Below are positions 1 through 10,620 of a stretch of DNA of 64,000 bases, piece by piece. A program made the position numbers and the translations under genes. Each line of letters opens with the position of its first letter. Position 1 is the first letter of the stretch. The notes under the pieces are model-generated. The model searched no databases. It saw only the letters and a list, made by a program, of their open reading frames with translations, and was not told where the DNA came from. Source of the DNA: Megalopta genalis (lineage: Eukaryota > Arthropoda > Insecta > Hymenoptera > Halictidae); assembly GCF_051020955.1 (NCBI RefSeq), contig NW_027476364.1, positions 140,001-204,000 on the forward strand. The letters run 5' to 3'.

Positions 1-500
1 ATCCCTATGTAAAAAAGTTATCTAAGCAAGAATATGTAATTGAAAAAAATTAGAAAAATTTATTTTAGCCGTAAATCGAAAATAATGGGGACACCGGAGC
101 TGTTCGAAGCGCCGAGACGCGCCGCGTACGGCCGAATATTTTCTAAGTCCCAACGTACCGATCAAGAGTAAAGTACCATTTTCCTACATTAGATTTCGTT
201 CTAAATGCTTAATCCCTATGTAAAAACGTTAGTTAAGCAAGAATATCGTATTTTTAAAAAAATCTAATGATAGGATTTCCCAGAAAATTGAAAAAACCGT
301 AAAATGTCAAGAGTAAAGTGCCATTTTCTGACATTAGATTTCGTTCTAAATGCTTAATCCCTATGTAGAAACGTTAGTTAAGCAAGAATATCGTATTTTT
401 AAAAAAATCTAATGATAGGATTTTTCAGAAAATTGAAAAAACCGTAAAATGTCAAGAGTAAAGTGCCCTTATTTTAAACAATGTATCGTTCTAAATGCTT
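1..500 (+). repeat. First unit: divergent A monomer followed by B and C
   Basis: The window opens one base inside a monomer. This A copy carries the GGGACACCGG cassette but has an extra base (GAGACGCGCCG instead of GAGCGCGCCG), GGCCGAAT instead of CGCCCGAAT, and TTTTCTAAG as in subtype ii of A'. It also reads TATCTAAGC and TGTAATTG where other copies differ. The 62-codon frame seen in other A copies is broken here. B starts at 211 and C at 356. It looks like a recombinant or older A copy. Confidence 0.85.
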
Positions 501-710
501 AATCCCTATGTAAAAAAGTTATTTTAGCAGGAATATGTTATTGAAAAAAATTAGAAAAATTTATTTTAGCCGTAAATCGAAAATAATGGGGACACCGGAG
601 CTGTTCGAAGCGCCGAGCGCGCCGCGTACGCCCGAATATTTTCAAAGTCCCAACGTACCGATCAAGAGTAAAGTACCATTTTCCTACATTAGATTTCGTT
701 CTAAATACTT
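501..710 (+). repeat. Monomer type A (210 bp), representative copy
   Basis: Contains the cassette that starts GGGACACCGGAGCTGTTCG and ends near CGTACGCCCG. It is CpG-rich within AT-rich flanks. Further copies of this type start at 1523, 9766, 10266, 15087, 16109, 16609, 20908, 33471, 37248, 39981, 46658, 49391 and 62433. Each of the 14 copies holds the same 62-codon open frame, starting 34 bases into the monomer. The translation is identical in all copies because the DNA is homogenised. I see no promoter, no coding bias and no recognisable domain, so I do not call a gene. Confidence 0.93.
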
Positions 711-855
711 AATCCCTATGTAAAAACGTTAGTTAAGCAAGAATATCGTATTTTTAAAAAAATCTAATGATAGGATTTTCCAGAAAATTGAAAAAACCGA
801 AAAATGTCAAGAGTAAAGTGCCATTTTCTGACATTAGATTTCGTTCTAAATGCTT
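711..855 (+). repeat. Monomer type B (145 bp), representative copy
   Basis: Starts AATCCCTATGTAAAAACG and lacks the CpG cassette. Its centre reads TAGGATTTTCCAG or TAGGATTTCCCAG, and its end reads GTGCCATTTTCTGACATTAG. Two B alleles (TTTTCC and TTTCCC) are distributed by neighbouring A subtype. The retrotransposon at 49637 is inserted into a B monomer. Confidence 0.92.
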
Positions 856-1000
856 AATCCCTATGTAGAAACGTTAGTTAAGCAAGAATATCGTATTCTT
901 AAAAAAATCTAATGATAGGATTTTTCAGAAAATTGAAAAAACCGTAAAATGTCAAGAGTAAAGTGCCCTTATTTTAAACAATGTATCGTTCTAAATGCTT
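856..1000 (+). repeat. Monomer type C (145 bp), representative copy
   Basis: Distinguished from B by CTATGTAGAAACG near the start, TAGGATTTTTCAG in the centre and a private 3' end, GTGCCCTTATTTTAAACAATG. Two alleles occur, CGTATTCTTAAAA and CGTATTTTTAAAA. The CTT allele usually precedes subtype i of A'. A C' form, with a C-like front and a B-like end, appears only in tetramer units and in their B-less derivatives. Confidence 0.92.
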
Positions 1001-1232
1001 AATCCCTATGTAAAAAAGTTATTTAAGCAAGAATATGTTATTGAATAAAATGAGAAAAATTTATTTTAGCCGTAAATCGAAAATAATGGATCGAGCGAAT
1101 CGGTCGATTGCGCCGAGACGCGCTATGATGCAACAGACGAGCGATTGGAACGCCCGAATATTTTCAAAGTCCCAACGTACCGATCAAGAGTAAAGTACCA
1201 TTTTCCTACATTAGATTTCGTTCTAAATGCTT
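1001..1232 (+). repeat. Monomer type A' (232 bp), representative copy (subtype i)
   Basis: Replaces the A cassette with a different CpG-rich one, GGATCGAGCGAATCGG through GATTGGAACGCCCG, 22 bp longer overall. The cassette contains the inverted repeat AATCG-GT-CGATT. A' occurs in most units, in three subtypes. Subtype i has TTATTTAAGCAAG, GAATAAAATGAG and CAAAGTCCC. Subtype ii has TTATTTTAGCAGG, GAATAAAATGAG and CTAAGTGCC. Subtype iii has TTATTTTAGCAGG, GAAAAAAATTAG and CAAAGTCCC. The long open frame of A is closed in A'. Confidence 0.92.
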
Positions 1233-2022
1233 AATCCCTATGTAAAAACGTTAGTTAAGCAAGAATATCGTATTTTTAAAAAAATCTAATGATAGGATTT
1301 CCCAGAAAATTGAAAAAACCGTAAAATGTCAAGAGTAAAGTGCCATTTTCTGACATTAGATTTCGTTCTAAATGCTTAATCCCTATGTAGAAACGTTAGT
1401 TAAGCAAGAATATCGTATTTTTAAAAAAATCTAATGATAGGATTTTTCAGAAAATTGAAAAAACCGTAAAATGTCAAGAGTAAAGTGCCCTTATTTTAAA
1501 CAATGTATCGTTCTAAATGCTTAATCCCTATGTAAAAAAGTTATTTTAGCAGGAATATGTTATTGAAAAAAATTAGAAAAATTTATTTTAGCCGTAAATC
1601 GAAAATAATGGGGACACCGGAGCTGTTCGAAGCGCCGAGCGCGCCGCGTACGCCCGAATATTTTCAAAGTCCCAACGTACCGATCAAGAGTAAAGTACCA
1701 TTTTCCTACATTAGATTTCGTTCTAAATACTTAATCCCAATGTAAAAACGTTAGTTAAGCAAGAATATCGTATTTTTAAAAAAATCTAATGATAGGATTT
1801 TCCAGAAAATTGAAAAAACCGAAAAATGTCAAGAGTAAAGTGCCATTTTCTGACATTAGATTTCGTTCTAAATGCTTAGTCCCTATGTAGAAACGTTAGT
1901 TAAGCAAGAATATCGTATTCTTAAAAAAATCTAATGATAGGATTTTTCAGAAAATTGAAAAAACCGTAAAATGTCAAGAGTAAAGTGCCCTTATTTTAAA
2001 CAATGTATCGTTCTAAATGCTT

Positions 2023-2254
2023 AATCCCTATGTAAAAAAGTTATTTTAGCAGGAATATGTTATTGAAAAAAATTAGAAAAATTTATTTTAGCCGTAAATC
2101 GAAAATAATGGGGACACCGGAGCTGTTCGAAGCGCCGAGACGCGCTATGATGCAACAGACGAGCGATTGGAACGCCCGAATATTTTCAAAGTCCCAACGT
2201 ACCGATCAAGAGTAAAGTACCATTTTCCTACATTAGATTTCGTTCTAAATACTT
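2023..2254 (+). repeat. Chimeric A/A' monomer
   Basis: The first half of the cassette is type A (GGGACACCGG...GCGCCGAG). From GCGCCGAGACGCG onward it is type A' (GCTATGATGCAACAG), and the length is 232 bp as in A'. The switch lies at the shared GCGCCGAG string, which is what crossover or gene conversion between the two cassettes would leave. It is the only such mid-cassette hybrid I found, apart from the odd first copy at the start of the window. Confidence 0.85.
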
Positions 2255-2544
2255 AATCCCAATGTAAAAACGTTAGTTAAGCAAGAATATCGTATTTTTA
2301 AAAAAATCTAATGATAGGATTTTCCAGAAAATTGAAAAAACCGAAAAATGTCAAGAGTAAAGTGCCATTTTCTGACATTAGATTTCGTTCTAAATGCTTA
2401 ATCCCTATGTAGAAACGTTAGTTAAGCAAGAATATCGTATTCTTAAAAAAATCTAATGATAGGATTTTTCAGAAAATTGAAAAAACCGTAAAATGTCAAG
2501 AGTAAAGTGCCCTTATTTTAAACAATGTATCGTTCTAAATGCTT

Positions 2545-5500
2545 AATCCCTATGTAAAAAAGTTATTTAAGCAAGAATATGTTATTGAATAAAATGAGAA
2601 AAATTTATTTTAGCCGTAAATCGAAAATAATGGATCGAGCGAATCGGTCGATTGCGCCGAGACGCGCTATGATGCAACAGACGAGCGATTGGAACGCCCG
2701 AATATTTTCAAAGTCCCAACGTACCGATCAAGAGTAAAGTACCATTTTCCTACATTAGATTTCGTTCTAAATGCTTAATCCCTATGTAAAAACGTTAGTT
2801 AAGCAAGAATATCGTATTTTTAAAAAAATCTAATGATAGGATTTTCCAGAAAATTGAAAAAACCGAAAAATGTCAAGAGTAAAGTGCCATTTTCTGACAT
2901 TAGATTTCGTTCTAAATGCTTAATCCCTATGTAGAAACGTTAGTTAAGCAAGAATATCGTATTTTTAAAAAAATCTAATGATAGGATTTTTCAGAAAATT
3001 GAAAAAACCGTAAAATGTCAAGAGTAAAGTGCCCTTATTTTAAACAATGTATCGTTCTAAATGCTTAATCCCTATGTAAAAAAGTTATTTTAGCAGGAAT
3101 ATGTTATTGAATAAAATGAGAAAAATTTATTTTAGCCGTAAATCGAAAATAATGGATCGAGCGAATCGGTCGATTGCGCCGAGACGCGCTATGATGCAAC
3201 AGACGAGCGATTGGAACGCCCGAATATTTTCTAAGTGCCAACGTACCGATCAAGAGTAAAGTACCATTTTCCTACATTAGATTTCGTTCTAAATGCTTAA
3301 TCCCTATGTAAAAACGTTAGTTGAGCAAGAATATCGTATTTTTAAAAAAATCTAATGATAGGATTTCCCAGAAAATTGAAAAAACCGAAAAATGTCAAGA
3401 GTAAAGTGCCATTTTCTGACATTAGATTTCGTTCTAAATGCTTAATCCCTATGTAGAAACGTTAGTTAAGCAAGAATATCGTATTTTTAAAAAAATCTAA
3501 TGATAGGATTTTTCAGAAAATTGAAAAAACCGTAAAATGTCAAGAGTAAAGTGCCCTTATTTTAAACAATGTATCGTTCTAAATGCTTAATCCCTATGTA
3601 AAAAAGTTATTTTAGCAGGAATATGTTATTGAAAAAAATTAGAAAAATTTATTTTAGCCGTAAATCGAAAATAATGGATCGAGCGAATCGGTCGATTGCG
3701 CCGAGACGCGCTATGATGCAACAGACGAGCGATTGGAACGCCCGAATATTTTCAAAGTCCCAACGTACCGATCAAGAGTAAAGTACCATTTTCCTACATT
3801 AGATTTCGTTCTAAATGCTTAATCCCTATGTAAAAACGTTAGTTAAGCAAGAATATCGTATTTTTAAAAAAATCTAATGATAGGATTTCCCAGAAAATTG
3901 AAAAAACCGAAAAATGTCAAGAGTAAAGTGCCATTTTCTGACATTAGATTTCGTTCTAAATGCTTAATCCCTATGTAGAAACGTTAGTTAAGCAAGAATA
4001 TCGTATTTTTAAAAAAATCTAATGATAGGATTTTTCAGAAAATTGAAAAAACCGAAAAATGTCAAGAGTAAAGTGCCATTTTCTGACATTAGATTTCGTT
4101 CTAAATGCTTAATCCCTATGTAGAAACGTTAGTTAAGCAAGAATATCGTATTCTTAAAAAAATCTAATGATAGGATTTTTCAGAAAATTGAAAAAACCGT
4201 AAAATGTCAAGAGTAAAGTGCCCTTATTTTAAACAATGTATCGTTCTAAATGCTTAATCCCTATGTAAAAAAGTTATTTAAGCAAGAATATGTTATTGAA
4301 TAAAATGAGAAAAATTTATTTTAGCCGTAAATCGAAAATAATGGATCGAGCGAATCGGTCGATTGCGCCGAGACGCGCTATGATGCAACAGACGAGCGAT
4401 TGGAACGCCCGAATATTTTCAAAGTCCCAACGTACCGATCAAGAGTAAAGTACCATTTTCCTACATTAGATTTCGTTCTAAATGCTTAATCCCTATGTAA
4501 AAACGTTAGTTAAGCAAGAATATCGTATTTTTAAAAAAATCTAATGATAGGATTTTCCAGAAAATTGAAAAAACCGAAAAATGTCAAGAGTAAAGTGCCA
4601 TTTTCTGACATTAGATTTCGTTCTAAATGCTTAATCCCTATGTAGAAACGTTAGTTAAGCAAGAATATCGTATTTTTAAAAAAATCTAATGATAGGATTT
4701 TTCAGAAAATTGAAAAAACCGTAAAATGTCAAGAGTAAAGTGCCCTTATTTTAAACAATGTATCGTTCTAAATGCTTAATCCCTATGTAAAAAAGTTATT
4801 TTAGCAGGAATATGTTATTGAATAAAATGAGAAAAATTTATTTTAGCCGTAAATCGAAAATAATGGATCGAGCGAATCGGTCGATTGCGCCGAGACGCGC
4901 TATGATGCAACAGACGAGCGATTGGAACGCCCGAATATTTTCTAAGTGCCAACGTACCGATCAAGAGTAAAGTACCATTTTCCTACATTAGATTTCGTTC
5001 TAAATGCTTAATCCCTATGTAAAAACGTTAGTTAAGCAAGAATATCGTATTTTTAAAAAAATCTAATGATAGGATTTCCCAGAAAATTGAAAGAACCGAA
5101 AAATGTCAAGAGTAAAGTGCCATTTTCTGACATTAGATTTCGTTCTAAATGCTTAATCCCTATGTAGAAACGTTAGTTAAGCAAGAATATCGTATTTTTA
5201 AAAAAATCTAATGATAGGATTTTTCAGAAAATTGAAAAAACCGTAAAATGTCAAGAGTAAAGTGCCCTTATTTTAAACAATGTATCGTTCTAAATGCTTA
5301 ATCCCTATGTAATAAAGTTATTTTAGCAGGAATATGTTATTGAAAAAAATTAGAAAAATTTATTTTAGCCGTAAATCGAAAATAATGGATCGAGCGAATC
5401 GGTCGATTGCGCCGAGACGCGCTATGATGCAACAGACGAGCGATTGGAACGCCCGAATATTTTCAAAGTCCCAACGTACCGATCAAGAGTAAAGTACCAT

Positions 5501-5966
5501 TTTCCTACATTAGATTTCGTTCTAAATGCTTAATCCCTATGTAAAAACGTTAGTTAAGCAAGAATATCGTATTTTTAAAAAAATCTAATGATAGGATTTC
5601 CCAGAAAATTGAAAAAACCGAAAAATGTCAAGAGTAAAGTGCCATTTTCTGACATTAGATTTCGTTCTAAATGCTTAATCCCTATGTAGAAACGTTAGTT
5701 AAGCAAGAATATCGTATTTTTAAAAAAATCTAATGATAGGATTTTTCAGAAAATTGAAAAAACCGAAAAATGTCAAGAGTAAAGTGCCATTTTCTGACAT
5801 TAGATTTCGTTCTAAATGCTTAATCCCTATGTAGAAACGTTAGTTAAGCAAGAATATCGTATTCTTAAAAAAATCTAATGATAGGATTTTTCAGAAAATT
5901 GAAAAAACCGTAAAATGTCAAGAGTAAAGTGCCCTTATTTTAAACAATGTATCGTTCTAAATGCTT
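2545..5966 (+). repeat. Two tandem copies of a 1,711-bp super-repeat
   Basis: A' subtypes run i (522), ii (522), iii (667, tetramer), then repeat exactly: 2545-4255 and 4256-5966. The copies differ by only a few bases, for example GAAAGAACCG at 5093 against GAAAAAACCG in the first copy, and AATAAAG at 5313. This is a second hierarchical level above the A-B-C unit. Confidence 0.85.
3589..4255 (+). repeat. Tetramer unit A'-B-C'-C (667 bp), representative
   Basis: Monomers lie at 3589-3820 (A' subtype iii), 3821-3965 (B), 3966-4110 (C', a C front with a B end) and 4111-4255 (C with the CTT allele). The same organisation starts at 5300, 8055, 11665, 13376, 19197, 23496, 26250, 27439, 28106, 36059, 38792, 41525, 43236, 44947, 48202 and 57068. 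C' is what unequal crossover between C and B would produce. Confidence 0.87.
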
Positions 5967-8900
5967 AATCCCTATGTAAAAAAGTTATTTAAGCAAGAAT
6001 ATGTTATTGAATAAAATGAGAAAAATTTATTTTAGCCGTAAATCGAAAATAATGGATCGAGCGAATCGGTCGATTGCGCCGAGACGCGCTATGATGCAAC
6101 AGACGAGCGATTGGAACGCCCGAATATTTTCAAAGTCCCAACGTACCGATCAAGAGTAAAGTACCATTTTCCTACATTAGATTTCGTTCTAAATGCTTAA
6201 TCCCTATGTAAAAACGTTAGTTAAGCAAGAATATCGTATTTTTAAAAAAATCTAATGATAGGATTTTCCAGAAAATTGAAAAAACCGAAAAATGTCAAGA
6301 GTAAAGTGCCATTTTCTGACATTAGATTTCGTTCTAAATGCTTAATCCCTATGTAGAAACGTTAGTTAAGCAAGAATATCGTATTTTTAAAAAAATCTAA
6401 TGATAGGATTTTTCAGAAAATTGAAAAAACCGTAAAATGTCAAGAGTAAAGTGCCCTTATTTTAAACAATGTATCGTTCTAAATGCTTAATCCCTATGTA
6501 AAAAAGTTATTTTAGCAGGAATATGTTATTGAATAAAATGAGAAAAATTTATTTTAGCCGTAAATCGAAAATAATGGATCGAGCGAATCGGTCGATTGCG
6601 CCGAGACGCGCTATGATGCAACAGACGAGCGATTGGAACGCCCGAATATTTTCTAAGTGCCAACGTACCGATCAAGAGTAAAGTACCATTTTCCTACATT
6701 AGATTTCGTTCTAAATGCTTAATCCCTATGTAAAAACGTTAGTTAAGCAAGAATATCGTATTTTTAAAAAAATCTAATGATAGGATTTCCCAGAAAATTG
6801 AAAAAACCGAAAAATGTCAAGAGTAAAGTGCCATTTTCTGACATTAGATTTCGTTCTAAATGCTTAATCCCTATGTAGAAACGTTAGTTAAGCAAGAATA
6901 TCGTATTCTTAAAAAAATCTAATGATAGGATTTTTCAGAAAATTGAAAAAACCGTAAAATGTCAAGAGTAAAGTGCCCTTATTTTAAACAATGTATCGTT
7001 CTAAATGCTTAATCCCTATGTAAAAAAGTTATTTAAGCAAGAATATGTTATTGAATAAAATGAGAAAAATTTATTTTAGCCGTAAATCGAAAATAATGGA
7101 TCGAGCGAATCGGTCGATTGCGCCGAGACGCGCTATGATGCAACAGACGAGCGATTGGAACGCCCGAATATTTTCAAAGTCCCAACGTACCGATCAAGAG
7201 TAAAGTACCATTTTCCTACATTAGATTTCGTTCTAAATGCTTAATCCCTATGTAAAAACGTTAGTTAAGCAAGAATATCGTATTTTTAAAAAAATCTAAT
7301 GATAGGATTTTCCAGAAAATTGAAAAAACCGAAAAATGTCAAGAGTAAAGTGCCATTTTCTGACATTAGATTTCGTTCTAAATGCTTAATCCCTATGTAG
7401 AAACGTTAGTTAAGCAAGAATATCGTATTTTTAAAAAAATCTAATGATAGGATTTTTCAGAAAATTGAAAAAACCGTAAAATGTCAAGAGTAAAGTGCCC
7501 TTATTTTAAACAATGTATCGTTCTAAATGCTTAATCCCTATGTAAAAAAGTTATTTTAGCAGGAATATGTTATTGAATAAAATGAGAAAAATTTATTTTA
7601 GCCGTAAATCGAAAATAATGGATCGAGCGAATCGGTCGATTGCGCCGAGACGCGCTATGATGCAACAGACGAGCGATTGGAACGCCCGAATATTTTCTAA
7701 GTGCCAACGTACCGATCAAGAGTAAAGTACCATTTTCCTACATTAGATTTCGTTCTAAATGCTTAATCCCTATGTAAAAACGTTAGTTAAGCAAGAATAT
7801 CGTATTTTTAAAAAAATCTAATGATAGGATTTCCCAGAAAATTGAAAAAACCGAAAAATGTCAAGAGTAAAGTGCCATTTTCTGACATTAGATTTCGTTC
7901 TAAATGCTTAATCCCTATGTAGAAACGTTAGTTAAGCAAGAATATCGTATTTTTAAAAAAATCTAATGATAGGATTTTTCAGAAAATTGAAAAAACCGTA
8001 AAATGTCAAGAGTAAAGTGCCCTTATTTTAAACAATGTATCGTTCTAAATGCTTAATCCCTATGTAAAAAAGTTATTTTAGCAGGAATATGTTATTGAAA
8101 AAAATTAGAAAAATTTATTTTAGCCGTAAATCGAAAATAATGGATCGAGCGAATCGGTCGATTGCGCCGAGACGCGCTATGATGCAACAGACGAGCGATT
8201 GGAACGCCCGAATATTTTCAAAGTCCCAACGTACCGATCAAGAGTAAAGTACCATTTTCCTACATTAGATTTCGTTCTAAATGCTTAATCCCTATGTAAA
8301 AACGTTAGTTAAGCAAGAATATCGTATTTTTAAAAAAATCTAATGATAGGATTTCCCAGAAAATTGAAAAAACCGAAAAATGTCAAGAGTAAAGTGCCAT
8401 TTTCTGACATTAGATTTCGTTCTAAATGCTTAATCCCTATGTAGAAACGTTAGTTAAGCAAGAATATCGTATTTTTAAAAAAATCTAATGATAGGATTTT
8501 TCAGAAAATTGAAAAAACCGAAAAATGTCAAGAGTAAAGTGCCATTTTCTGACATTAGATTTCGTTCTAAATGCTTAATCCCTATGTAGAAACGTTAGTT
8601 AAGCAAGAATATCGTATTCTTAAAAAAATCTAATGATAGGATTTTTCAGAAAATTGAAAAAACCGTAAAATGTCAAGAGTAAAGTGCCCTTATTTTAAAC
8701 AATGTATCGTTCTAAATGCTTAATCCCTATGTAAAAAAGTTATTTAAGCAAGAATATGTTATTGAATAAAATGAGAAAAATTTATTTTAGCCGTAAATCG
8801 AAAATAATGGATCGAGCGAATCGGTCGATTGCGCCGAGACGCGCTATGATGCAACAGACGAGCGATTGGAACGCCCGAATATTTTCTAAGTGCCAACGTA

Positions 8901-10265
8901 CCGATCAAGAGTAAAGTACCATTTTCCTACATTAGATTTCGTTCTAAATGCTTAATCCCTATGTAAAAACGTTAGTTAAGCAAGAATATCGTATTTTTAA
9001 AAAAATCTAATGATAGGATTTCCCAGAAAATTGAAAAAACCGAAAAATGTCAAGAGTAAAGTGCCATTTTCTGACATTAGATTTCGTTCTAAATGCTTAA
9101 TCCCTATGTAGAAACGTTAGTTAAGCAAGAATATCGTATTTTTAAAAAAATCTAATGATAGGATTTTTCAGAAAATTGAAAAAACCGTAAAATGTCAAGA
9201 GTAAAGTGCCCTTATTTTAAACAATGTATCGTTCTAAATGCTTAATCCCTATGTAAAAAAGTTATTTTAGCAGGAATATGTTATTGAAAAAAATTAGAAA
9301 AATTTATTTTAGCCGTAAATCGAAAATAATGGATCGAGCGAATCGGTCGATTGCGCCGAGACGCGCTATGATGCAACAGACGAGCGATTGGAACGCCCGA
9401 ATATTTTCAAAGTCCCAACGTACCGATCAAGAGTAAAGTACCATTTTCCTACATTAGATTTCGTTCTAAATGCTTAATCCCTATGTAAAAACGTTAGTTA
9501 AGCAAGAATATCGTATTTTTAAAAAAATCTAATGATAGGATTTCCCAGAAAATTGAAAAAACCGAAAAATGTCAAGAGTAAAGTGCCATTTTCTGACATT
9601 AGATTTCGTTCTAAATGCTTAATCCCTATGTAGAAACGTTAGTTAAGCAAGAATATCGTATTTTTAAAAAAATCTAATGATAGGATTTTTCAGAAAATTG
9701 AAAAAACCGTAAAATGTCAAGAGTAAAGTGCCCTTATTTTAAACAATGTATCGTTCTAAATGCTTAATCCCTATGTAAAAAAGTTATTTTAGCAGGAATA
9801 TGTTATTGAAAAAAATTAGAAAAATTTATTTTAGCCGTAAATCGAAAATAATGGGGACACCGGAGCTGTTCGAAGCGCCGAGCGCGCCGCGTACGCCCGA
9901 ATATTTTCAAAGTCCCAACGTACCGATCAAGAGTAAAGTACCATTTTCCTACATTAGATTTCGTTCTAAATACTTAATCCCTATGTAAAAACGTTAGTTA
10001 AGCAAGAATATCGTATTTTTAAAAAAATCTAATGATAGGATTTTCCAGAAAATTGAAAAAACCGAAAAATGTCAAGAGTAAAGTGCCATTTTCTGACATT
10101 AGATTTCGTTCTAAATGCTTAATCCCTATGTAGAAACGTTAGTTAAGCAAGAATATCGTATTTTTAAAAAAATCTAATGATAGGATTTTTCAGAAAATTG
10201 AAAAAACCGTAAAATGTCAAGAGTAAAGTGCCCTTATTTTAAACAATGTATCGTTCTAAATGCTT

Positions 10266-10620
10266 AATCCCTATGTAAAAAAGTTATTTTAGCAGGAATA
10301 TGTTATTGAAAAAAATTAGAAAAATTTATTTTAGCCGTAAATCGAAAATAATGGGGACACCGGAGCTGTTCGAAGCGCCGAGCGCGCCGCGTACGCCCGA
10401 ATATTTTCAAAGTCCCAACGTACCGATCAAGAGTAAAGTACCATTTTCCTACATTAGATTTCGTTCTAAATACTTAATCCCTATGTAAAAACGTTAGTTA
10501 AGCAAGAATATCGTATTTTTAAAAAAATCTAATGATAGGATTTTTCAGAAAATTGAAAAAACCGTAAAATGTCAAGAGTAAAGTGCCCTTATTTTAAACA
10601 ATGTATCGTTCTAAATGCTT
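10266..10620 (+). repeat. Dimer unit A-(B/C hybrid), 355 bp
   Basis: The A monomer at 10266-10475 is followed by one short monomer at 10476-10620. That monomer starts like B (CTATGTAAAAACG) and ends like C (GTGCCCTTATTTTAAAC). One B/C repeat length has been lost by fusion of B with C. It is the reciprocal of the tetramer and the only dimer I found. Confidence 0.87.

Noticed and set aside
535..723. 62-codon frame of the A monomer as a protein gene (14 copies)
   Set aside because: It lies wholly within a homogenised tandem repeat, spans monomer parts that are non-coding in A' and in the first copy, and has no recognisable domain or expression signal.
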